Assembly (NCBI RefSeq): GCF_929443795.1
Contig: NC_064883.1
Coordinates: forward strand, 6,448,001-6,512,000
DNA from: Astur gentilis
Taxonomy: Eukaryota; Chordata; Aves; Accipitriformes; Accipitridae
Reading direction: 5' to 3'
Length of the DNA: 64,000 bases
Shown: in pieces, positions 55,137 to 64,000 of the stretch
Layout: every line of letters starts with the position of its first letter
Numbering within the stretch: position 1 is the stretch's first letter
Position numbers and translations under genes: made by a program
The notes under the pieces: generated by a model
Databases searched by the model: none
What the model was told of the DNA's origin: nothing
The model's input: only the letters and a program-made list of their open reading frames with translations

Positions 55137-55155
55137 CCCCCCCCCCCCCCCCCCC
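55137..55155. repeat. Poly-C19 tract
   Basis: Nineteen consecutive C residues (G on the minus strand). It generates the poly-Gly segment of a spurious minus ORF. The length is likely unreliable in short-read data. Confidence 0.95.
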
Positions 55156-55501
55156 AAATAGCAAGAGAGGAAAGAGACATAAATGGTGGAGTGATTCCAT
55201 ACCTAGTCTGTATCCCCTCAGAACAATGAAATGAGAAGGCTATATTTTGCATCATGTCTTTAAATCAATAATGACCAGCAAATGTGTAAAAAGCCTTGTG
55301 AAACCAGCTTAAGTGTTGCATTGAGGATGCTCCAATGCAGGACATTTTATTTTATACTTAATAATTGTTAGGGTTGGGGTGGGGGAGCAGTTTGTTTTTC
55401 CTGATTTCAGTTAACAGACCTGTCTACAATACTTGTATGCCAAAACAAAATGCAAACTGTCAAAGCTGTGTCACCCTTCCCAGGATACAAAGATGCAATT
55501 T

Positions 55502-55512
55502 GGGGGGGGGGG
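55502..55512. repeat. Poly-G11 tract
   Basis: Eleven consecutive G residues followed by aggcggg; 350 bp from the C19 tract. Confidence 0.95.
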
Positions 55513-57655
55513 AGGCGGGAATAGTCCCCTACAATTTCTGGAGTCCTTTCTGAAATTATTATCAGTGACTTTAAGCTGTTTATTAGTGTCAGTGTCAGGT
55601 TCCAAATCTGTGAAGGCAGACATATCAATCACATATAGCAATGATGACAGTAGCTGCAAATCAGGGGAAAATGCATTAACTCCCACACATGGAAAAACAT
55701 TTAACAAAGACAGCTGATTAACTCATTCTCACACAGTCATTTATACTCCACTGCTGACTGCATTTCAAGAGTAATTTCCATTACTATAATAAGCATACTA
55801 TAGGACTTGCTAATAGGAACAGTTCACAGTCTCCTTGCAACATTATCATTTAAACACAAAAGGCAAGGAAGAGGTTCTGCAGAACATTCCAGGATCCCTT
55901 AGAAAATCTGTAGCAACAGTCCTGACAAACTTTCAGAGGTATCCAAACCATGGGCACACCCTGTCTGCAGAGACCTCATTATGGCCATTCACATAGGTCG
56001 TCAGATTCCACACCTCATTCCCCAACTATTTCCTTTACCACATTTAACCTCTGCTTGACTATCCTAATTCACAGTGTGGGATCCGTCCCCTGGCCCTTTT
56101 GCAGCTTGCTTTTCTATTGATTCTTCTCTGAGGCAAGAATGTACACTAGGTTGTTTTGACCGTCTCTGTGTTTTTAACTTCCTTCTTCCAATGAATGAAT
56201 GTCTGCGCAGGGATTTCTGAGGGTTTATTTTATTAGTCACGCACGATATTTATATCATTCTATGGCTCTTCCTGTGGTTTTCATACGCTACAGTTTAAAG
56301 TATTCAGAAAAATAGATGAACAGTTGGGAAAAGGTATGCAATTTTCTGTCTGGTCTTTCTGTTTGAACACTGCCTGTTTTTTTCCTGGCAAATGAGCTGG
56401 TTAATTCTTTGCAGACTGTGTTCCAGAAGCAGCTCTTGAGGAAGAGCCCTTGTGTCAGATCTAGGAAGTCCTAATAAGTCAGCATCTGAAACTGATAGCA
56501 TGCAGAAGTGTGGCATGCATGGGCCTTTACAAAATTGCATGCAAAAGAATATTTTTGCTGTCAACTGTAACTTCCCTCTCTCCAAGTCTCAACCAGTTGG
56601 AGTGCTCTTGACTAGTACTCTTTTTGACCGTTAAAGAAGAAAATCACAAATTTTCCTTCATTTCATTGCTGTAAAATCACTCAAGGAAACAATAAAAGTA
56701 CCTTGGATATCTCTTGCCATCAACAATATCAAACAACCGAAAAGCTACCTTACATCTGAGCTTCCTCAAAGAGATTCTCCAGAGGACAACAGCAGTCTTA
56801 GAAGAAATTCAACATGCTGCCACCAAATCTCCCCTATACTGTTTAAACTTTCTGCTGTTAAAAGCCACATCAGTAGGTTATTTACAGAGTGTAGGTTTTC
56901 ATACAAGGTGATCAGAGAAGTTAATTTAGCTCCACAGTTTATGCTGTGAACAGAGCCATTGACCATAACTGAATTCCAAAAAAGGAGAAAAAGGCAATAT
57001 AGCTCATTGGAAGATTTATGTTAAAGTACAGCAAAAGCTAATACAGACACACAAAAAACTAGTGATCAAATCAGAATTCATAGACTTTATTATCTGATAC
57101 AGAGCTTGGGGCCAGAGGAGATGATTGTCACCCTCTGTGACCACCCTTATGTCCTAAGATTTTATATTTTGCTTAGAACCCACACCCTACGATGAAAATA
57201 TGTGCTTAACTTATCTCCTAGAAAAATGGCCAAAGTTGAATTGGAGACAGTACATGAAGAAATCACTATTCTCTTGGATGTTTTTTTCCAGTGCTTAATC
57301 ATCTTCACTGTAAAAATATTGTGACTTAATTCCACTGTGAATTTGCCTGGCTTTAAATACTAGCCAGGTACTTATTGTGAATCCTTTCTCCAATAGATAC
57401 AGAAAGAATTAAGGAGTCAGCAGTACTTTCTCCCATTTGAAATGTTTAAATGATGCAATCAAGTTGCTTCAGTCTTGCTCACTGCAATGAGAGGTGAAGC
57501 CTGCCTCAAAGTGACTGGGCAGTCCTTTTGGTTTATGGACGAACCATGGTTGCTAGACTCAAGAAGGTGATGGAGTTACAGATTTATTTCACATAAGTAG
57601 GATATTAACGTGAAAGTTAAACTCAGTACTGATAAATGAAAGACTACCCATGAGC

Positions 57656-57742
57656 TGAAGAGAAGAAGGGAGAAGAGAAAAAGGATAATGAAAAGAGAAT
57701 GGGTGAATAGCAAGAGATGAAAAGAAGGAAGAAGGATGAAAA
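57656..57742. repeat. GA-rich (polypurine) stretch
   Basis: About 85 bp that are almost all A and G with irregular gaaga/aggaag units and few pyrimidines. Confidence 0.75.
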
Positions 57743-58957
57743 ACACACTGCGCTGCTCAAAAACTTATATTAAATTTTCAAGTTCTGTAGTTCACATTGA
57801 GAAGAGTAGTTTGACTTGGGGAGAAAAGAAAAAAAACACTTTCTAAATTTGTACCTCATTTCCTTGTTACACCAGAATTCCCTTCAAGGCAGCCCATGAT
57901 CTGGATTAGAAACTACTCTCATTGATTGAAACGGGTTACAAGCAATGGATTATAAGAATCTCATTAATAACAATTACTAGTTTCTGAAGCTCTAGCCAGG
58001 CTCCCTATTTATTATTATATTAGTTAATAGGGCGAACATTTTTCTCTTAGCCTTCTTCAGCTCTCGCTGCCAGAAACAAAAGCATTCTTCAAAGCCAACA
58101 CTTCTCTGAATGAGGCAGGCTCCATGTCCTGTGGATATGCACCTGAGCAACATTAACAACACAGTCAGTGTTGGTGACACAAAAAGTGCATGAAAGTACC
58201 AGACTGCAAACTATTCTGGTTTTGAAATCTAATCTGATTTGCATGCACACCTAGATTACGAGAAAAGCACACTGTGGGGCATAGGTCTAGCCAGAGCTAT
58301 TTTCTGTCTTATATGGGAAGCAACCTTCAGGATCACCTCAACTGTGAGTTCAAAAGGTTACTCAGAAGATTATTTTGCAGGAAGACTCTAAAAAAATTCT
58401 TTACAGCGGTAGATTCACTCTGTCTTTTTAAAGTGCAGCTGCTTACATGGTTACAGATCATTACACCCATAATTTCCTACACCCTGAACTAGCTAGAACA
58501 ATTCTAGTGCAGAAGCCATGCAGATTAACTAGTGAGATGCTAAATGTAAACTAGTCTCAACTGTGCCCAAACAGGCTTTATTATTGCTTAGACCAGATCT
58601 GAAGTAGGTTTTATCTATGTAACTATAGGACTATATGCATGTAAAAGTATGGACATCTCTTAGGGTAAATAAGGCGAAGTAGCCAAAATTGTGCCTGAGG
58701 TACAACATCCAAATAGTACACATAAAGACAGGTATATTTGTTTACACATTTTTTGCACGTATGGTTGAATACCACATGATACACCTTAATCCTGACGATT
58801 CAGTGCTAGTATGAAATGTTTCTCAGATTGAATATTTAGTTCATGTAAACACAAAAACAAAGCAAAGAGAGAAAGGAGGAAAGAAGTCAGCATTGCCAGG
58901 CAAAGGAAAAAGCAGTTTCTGGACCTGATAAGCCAAAGATAAACATTCCTGAAATGC

Positions 58958-58970
58958 AAAAAAAAAAAAA
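58958..58970. repeat. Poly-A tract
   Basis: About 13 A residues. Confidence 0.8.
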
Positions 58971-59836
58971 GCAAAAACCTGAGGGACCCCTGAGATTTAG
59001 CAAAATGCATGCATTAAAAATATTCACTCTTGGTGCAATACTGAGTTTACTAACATAAAATCAGGTAGGCCATCTGGAGGCATTTATTTTCCAAAGAGTG
59101 TAAAACAAGTCTGCACATAAAAAGGCAACTATTCCAGACATGTCTGCATCCATTTGAATTTATTTTGGGGACATACCGAACCCTGAAGGTATGTTTCCTT
59201 ATACTTCTGTGCTAGAAGTTGCAAAGCACTTAAATGAAATGAAGTGCTCGAGTCCCATTCAACAGCAAGTGGAAACCTAACTCCGTAGTCCCTCTAAAAT
59301 AACCAGTTGTAAAATCTTGATGGTTGAAGAATGCATTATCCTCTGAAGGCTGTTATTGTCATCTCTTCAAAGTCATTATCGATTGTATTCATTCTTACCC
59401 CGAAAGTACCCTCAGGAGGAAATTCAATAGTCATGTTGAAACACAAGTTTTTCAGCTGCTTCCTGAGGAGTTCACACTTTATAATTATTTGCATTAAAAA
59501 CGCGTAAATACCACACAAAACTTACCTACCATCATTTGAAATCTAATGTTTTAGAAGCTTGGTTAAATTCTACCTCATGGACATCCATTTAACATTAGCC
59601 TAAAATGCTAAGGAACTTGGTCCTTCCTCCTTACATTCTGTTTTCTACAGCACTAAGGTTGTCTCAGAGAATGCTTCATTATAATAAATCTCATATTTTG
59701 CCACTATCTTGTCATTTACCTCATGGTGGGAGAAAAGTGATGCCAAATAGCTTACTGAGCTTTGATACATTTCCTCACCGATACTGGCTTAATTTAACAT
59801 ATCCCTCGGTTCTTTTTCTTAACACCATCTTGTAAA

Positions 59837-60130
59837 TTATCCTTCCTGAGGTTTTTTTGCTGTACCATTTTGATACGTAGCGTGAAGCCATCCATCACGA
59901 GTCGGAAGCAATGTATCCACTAATGGAAGGCCCACTGCTTCCAGCTCAGTGAGCCCATCATTCATCTTCTTGAGTGTGCCACAGCACGCCGTCCACCCTT
60001 GGCCGTCTCCACCGGACGTGGGTCCTCCCTGGCTGGAGCAGCTGTCCAAGGTACCCCAAGGCTGGCTTGGGGAGCAGCCGCCCTGCACAGCAGGGCTTGC
60101 TGCCCTGTTCACCTGCTGCGGGTGAGCTAC
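59837..60130. other. GC-rich patch with exon-like signals
   Basis: A GC- and CpG-richer island in AT-rich DNA. On the minus strand a 91-codon frame (60112-59837) has a C-terminal half (ending ...TYQNGTAKKPQEG) of mixed, protein-like composition. I do not recognise it. On the plus strand a donor-like cgg/gtgagc lies at about 60118-60125. It may be a decayed transposable element, a lineage-specific non-coding exon, or chance. There is no start, stop and splice evidence consistent with one gene model. Confidence 0.3.
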
Positions 60131-62824
60131 GTTCCTGGCTCTAGATCACTTCCATTTTTTTCTCACCTGCTCACATTATTCATCAGCTTTATCTTTTATG
60201 TGAAGTTACGCCTGCTTCTGTCACTATCTCACTACTACTGCATTAGCTTCCTGGAAAACTCACCACCAAAAAAATAAAAAAAAAGGGGAATATTCTATAA
60301 AGCAGAACACCCAAATATTCCTACACAGCCACAACTACAAACTTTGGAAATACTTTCTTTTTACTTTATCAGATTAAAACTATGATAACTTTCCTGGCTT
60401 TTTTGTTCCCATGCAATTCTCTACAGATCTGGTTTCAAAAAGTGGCCTTCCATTAATTGCAAACTCAGTTAATAGCAGGTGCAACTGATGGCATATAGAC
60501 ATTCATCTATCTGACTACACTCACAGGAGTCATTTAGTCTGAATGCTCCCCAGTAATCACAAAATCAATAACCACCTTCTTTTAACAAGTTCCTCTGTAT
60601 GTGGAAACTCTTTAATAACTTCCTCCATTTCATGTATCATTTCTCTGTGACTCTTCAGTTTTTCCAAAAGGAGTGTCTTTCCAAAATGAGATCTGATTTT
60701 ATCTATTCTACAATAGCTAGACTAACAGGGGTTTTTTTGCATCATTCCAGTGGACCATAATTGTTTTTCCTTTTTTCTGCCACAAGTCTCAGTACTTGTT
60801 CAAATGTACTGAAAAGTCCACATAAAACGTCAAATGACAGCTCAGTGGGGGTTATTTGGAAAGAAATTTTGCAGAACAGCAGTTTCTCAGAGTTCAATTT
60901 TAATGACATTTTTAGTGCCCACGTTAGACACACTATCCCCACCTACTTCCTACATTTGGTCACAGGGGATGTTGACTGAAATGTTAACACAGTGCTGCTG
61001 ATCTCAGAAGTAAACTTATGAATGCACAATCCAAAATAAGGCAAGAGGAGTTCGCCCATCCCAAATAAATGGCAGCAGAGTTCACCCATCCCAAATAAAT
61101 TGCAGCAGAATCAGCGTTACTTTTGGATGAGAAAGTCAACTACCTTTTAACTTAAACTGACTTTGAAAACTACTTTCTTACTCTTTTCACAACTATAATT
61201 TTTCATGTCATCTCCTTAATGTCAGATGCACCAAGTGGCTTTCTCTCTTATTTTTACAGTTACTGCTCAGTAACTGTAATCTTTCAAATGAAGTAGAACT
61301 CTTCGATATTGCTGCATTAAGGGAAATTATAATAGCCTATTGACTGCAGTTTAGTCAATGATCCATTTGTTATTCTGTCTTAAAGGCTTCTAGAGTTTGT
61401 AAAATAATGTATTTGATTATCTCAAAAGTCAATATAAGCACAAATGGGCGACCATTTGTGAACCAAACAGGTTAAGATAATTAACATAGTTGTGAAAACA
61501 GGGTATCAAGCTGCTCATCCCACCCATTACAGCCAAGTCTGAACTGCTTTCCTAGGCTAACAGTCTGCACAAATAATCAGGGATAATCCCACAATAAGGC
61601 ATTTGTTCCTCCAGAGATCCTTAGCCTTAAATGTGGTGTAAGTGCGCATTTTACATAGAGATGGAACAGGGTAATAGTCATCTAAAGTGCCAGTGTTAAC
61701 TTTTAAAAGGTGAGACATGGTACCTCATATACTGGGTAGGTGAAGCAGCTTTGTTGTGTATTTCACTTTAAATGTCAGGCACCCTGATCAGGAGACAGTA
61801 AAAGAGACAGACTATGCATGAAAGTTTGGTATTTAATTGGATCATCCACTCCCATAGCACACCTCTATTACTTCCCGCATCCATATTCTGATCCTAATTT
61901 TTTAGTTCAATAGAATTCTTTTTCTCAGAGTTTAAGAAAAAAGAACATGAAAACAAGAGAGTTAAAAATCAAACTAATGGAAAAGTAATGGAGTAAAGAA
62001 TCAAGCTACAAATCTTAATTTTCTCCTCAGAATTTGATTTTACAGGACCTCCAGCATGAACACCCCACATAGACTACTGAGAGGTCAGTTTGGACGAAAT
62101 CAGGTGGACTAGTAGGGTTATGTGGGAGGTGGATGCTGTGTTCAGTTAGGAGTCTCTGGTAGGCCAGGACTGGCAGAGAAAAACATGTACAACTAACCTT
62201 TCACCTTACCTCAGGAAGAACATCGCTCACTTACCAGCAACCACACATTTCTGTACCTCCTGCAGTCATATCATTCAGACTAAAACATGCAGAAAACACT
62301 TGGCTTTCAGACAAACAATAGAGAAGGCAGAGTGCTCACACACAGCATGGTCCTAAACATTCCCCATTGAGGCAGATGCTGAAGCTTCCTTTCATGTTCC
62401 CGCCTCTTTAAAAAGTAACATGAAAACAGCAGTCCTGTCTCATTTCAAAAACTCAAGACTGCAATAGTTCATCCTAAAATAGCTATAGCTAATAGTCATC
62501 TCACTTAAATGGTATTTCTTTTGTACTTGAAAATACGTCTTTTAGCCATCAAAGCTTTTTAAAAAGCTATTACCAAAATTCCTGTCTTTTTCACCCAGAA
62601 ACAAATTATTTCCTTCTACTTCCTCCATCCTGCTTTCTGGCCAAAGTAAAACTCAGTAATCTTTAATGCATTTTCACCTGTGTAGCCTAATCCAGCAACA
62701 TTTCAGAATATTAATCTCTGTGTTAATCTCCAGAATAACTTGAAACAAGTTTTTAAATTTCATTTTTCCCAAGGGGAGAAGGACTCTGTATTTCAACGAA
62801 GTTACATAAATAGGAAGTTATATA
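60131..62824. other. AT-rich non-coding DNA left of the LTR pair
   Basis: Apart from the 30-bp tandem duplication nothing stands out. There is no gag, pol or env-like frame next to LTR1, so no provirus body lies on this side. Confidence 0.65.
61050..61109. repeat. 30-bp tandem duplication
   Basis: Two adjacent 30-bp units (61050-61079, 61080-61109) sharing 'cccatcccaaataaat' and 'gcagcaga'. They differ at two positions, which suggests a fairly recent duplication. Confidence 0.93.
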
Positions 62825-63522
62825 TGTATTGCTTTTGTGTGGCAAGGTTTTGTTAGCAGTGGGGTTACAAGGGTGGCTTCTTTGAGAAGCTGCTGGAAGC
62901 TTCCCCTGTGTCCGACAGAGCCAATGCCAGCCGGCTCCAAGATGGACCTGCTGCTGGCAAGGCTGAACCCATCAGCAATGACGGTAGCACCTCTGGGATG
63001 ACATATTTAAGAAGGGGGAAAAACCCCTGCACATTTTGCAGCTGGAGAGAGGAGTGAGAATGTTTAAGAGAAACAGCCCTGCAGACACGGAGGTCAGTGC
63101 AGAAGGTGGGGGGGGAGGAGATGCTCCAGGCGCCGGAGCAGAGATTCCCCTGCAGCCCCTGGTGGGGAAGACCCTGGTGAGGCAGGCTGTACCCCTGCAG
63201 CCCAGGGAGGTCCACGGTGGAGCAGATGTCCACCTGCAGCCCGTGGAGGAACCCACGCCAGACCAGGTGGGTGCCCGAAGGAGGCTGTGACCCCGTGGGA
63301 AGCCTGTGCTGGAGCAGGCTCCTGGCAGGACCTGTGGACCCATGGAGAGAGAAGCCCACGCTGGAGCAGGTTTTCTGGCAGGACTTGTGACCCCACAGGG
63401 AACCTACGCTGGAGCAGTCTGTGCCTGAAGGACTGCACACTGTGGAAGGGCACCACGCTAGAGCAGTTCATGAAGAACTGCAGCCCATGGGAAGGACCCA
63501 TGTTGGAGAAGTTCATGGAGGA
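62825..63522 (+). mobile_element. Endogenous retrovirus LTR (LTR1), 3' part missing
   Basis: A GC-rich block in AT-rich surroundings that I recognise as resembling a repetitive avian LTR. It opens with TG at about 62825 and has a TATA-like box (catatttaag, 63002-63011). From about 63100 on it is built of degenerate units of the form 'ccc-acgctggagcag' followed by 'ctgcagcccgtgg'-type spacers. About 700 bp are present. The similarity stops abruptly at 63522, where an oppositely oriented LTR begins, so the poly(A) region and terminal CA are not seen. No retroviral gag, pol or env sequence lies next to it on the left, so this is a solo LTR or one end of a provirus whose remainder is outside. Long ORFs on both strands here come from GC-richness and the internal repeat units. 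The family assignment is from memory; the left boundary is good to about 10 bp. Confidence 0.75.
63002..63011 (+). promoter_or_regulatory. TATA-like box of LTR1
   Basis: The sequence catatttaag sits about 180 bp into LTR1, where the U3 promoter of a retroviral LTR is expected. It is followed by a purine-rich then GC-rich stretch. Whether it is still active cannot be judged from sequence. Confidence 0.4.
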
Positions 63523-63634
63523 TGTCATGGTTTAACCCCAGCCGGCAACTGCTCACTTACCTCTGTCACAGTCGGATGGGGAAGAGAATCAGAAGGGTAA
63601 AAGTGAGAACACTCGTGGGTTGAGATAAAGACAG

Positions 63635-63640
63635 TTTAAT
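63635..63640 (-). promoter_or_regulatory. Poly(A) signal of LTR2 (ATTAAA)
   Basis: ATTAAA on the minus strand, followed downstream by a T-rich segment, fits the R/U5 boundary of an LTR that ends about 110 bp further on at 63523. Confidence 0.4.
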
Positions 63641-63824
63641 AAGTAAAGCAAAAGCCAAGCGCAGAAGCAAAGCAAAACAAGGAATTCATTCACCACTTCC
63701 CACGGGCAGGCAGGTGTTCAGCCATCTCCAGGAAAGCAGGGCTCCTCCATCACGCCTAACGGTGACTTGGGAAGACAAAGGCCATCACTCTGAACATCCC
63801 CCCCTTCCTTCTTCTTCCCCCCAG

Positions 63825-63833
63825 CTTTCTATG
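63825..63833 (-). promoter_or_regulatory. TATA-like box of LTR2
   Basis: On the minus strand the sequence CATAGAAAG lies about 190 nt upstream of the ATTAAA signal, the spacing expected between an LTR promoter and its R-region poly(A) signal. It is a degenerate TATA box; related copies as I remember them have a more canonical TATAAA-type sequence here, so this copy may be weakened. Confidence 0.35.
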
Positions 63834-64000
63834 CTGAGCATGACGCCGTATGGTCCGGAATACCCCTGTGGTCAGTTGGGGTCAGCTGTCCCGGCTGTGT
63901 CCCCTCCCAACTCCTTGTGCCCCCCCCAGCCCCCTCGCTGGTGGGGTGGGGTGAGGAGCAGAAAAGGCCTTGGCTCTGTGTGAGCCCTGCTCAGCAGCAA

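Larger units (their letters stand above)
54829..59836. other. AT-rich non-coding DNA with C/G homopolymers
   Basis: Nothing coding recognised. Noteworthy parts are the C19 and G11 tracts, the G-runs at 55371-55385 (ggg, gggg, ggggg) and the polypurine stretch near 57.7 kb. Confidence 0.6.
63523..64000 (-). mobile_element. Endogenous retrovirus LTR (LTR2), cut by the window end
   Basis: Read on the minus strand this has LTR order. A TATA-like element lies at 63833-63825, an ATTAAA poly(A) signal at 63640-63635, and the element ends in ...CCATGACA at 63523, giving the CA end typical of LTRs. The text matches my recollection of a very abundant neoavian LTR whose reverse complement starts 'tgtcatggtttaacccc'. 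Its 5' (U3) start lies beyond 64000, so only about 478 bp are visible. Because its 3' end abuts LTR1 and no internal viral sequence lies to the left, it is either a solo LTR or the 3' LTR of a provirus extending rightwards out of the window. No coding content is expected in this part. Confidence 0.8.

Noticed and set aside
54989..55255. Minus ORF with a poly-glycine stretch
   Set aside because: The glycine run is the C19 homopolymer; the flanks have no recognisable protein.
62865..63528. ORFs of 191, 144 and 123 codons on the minus strand and 82-84 codons on the plus strand
   Set aside because: They lie inside LTR1, overlap each other in several frames and translate its GC-rich internal repeat units. 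None contains a recognisable retroviral or host domain.

Overview
The window looks like bird nuclear DNA, probably from Neoaves. This rests on its repeats: a clear 5'-truncated CR1 LINE 3' end (54366-54828), a tiny second CR1 3' end (14833-14880), and two GC-rich LTRs at the right edge that resemble endogenous-retrovirus LTR families common in neoavian genomes. These family calls come from recognising the sequence, not from a database search. The rest is AT-rich, CpG-poor, single-copy-looking DNA with short microsatellites, as expected of a gene desert or a very large intron.

I find no protein-coding gene, rRNA, tRNA or CRISPR array that I can support. A rough estimate from stop-codon frequency in AT-rich DNA says a few ORFs of about 130 codons are expected by chance in 64 kb read in six frames. 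The longest ORFs here (170 codons at 38589-39101; up to 191 codons inside an LTR) are therefore not evidence of genes. Weak exon-like signals (a splice donor near base 220, an acceptor at 27674, a GC-rich patch near 60 kb) are listed at low confidence.

Layout: 1-14.8 kb is AT-rich DNA with faint MIR/CORE-SINE-like relics, a (CA)n, an (AAAAT)n and one CpG-dense patch near 9.3 kb. 14.8-34.8 kb holds a CR1 scrap, small tandem duplications and microsatellites. 34.8-36.0 kb is a cluster of A-rich tracts. 36-54.3 kb is mostly featureless, with two relics resembling an ancient amniote repeat near 39 kb and a stretch near 48.8 kb that looks like a conserved non-coding element. 54.4-54.8 kb is the CR1. 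55.1-55.5 kb has C/G homopolymers. 60 kb has a GC-rich patch. 62.8-64 kb holds two LTRs in opposite orientation, the second apparently inserted into the first and running off the window end.

The best finding is that nested LTR junction at 63522/63523. I saw no evidence of an undescribed biological system.
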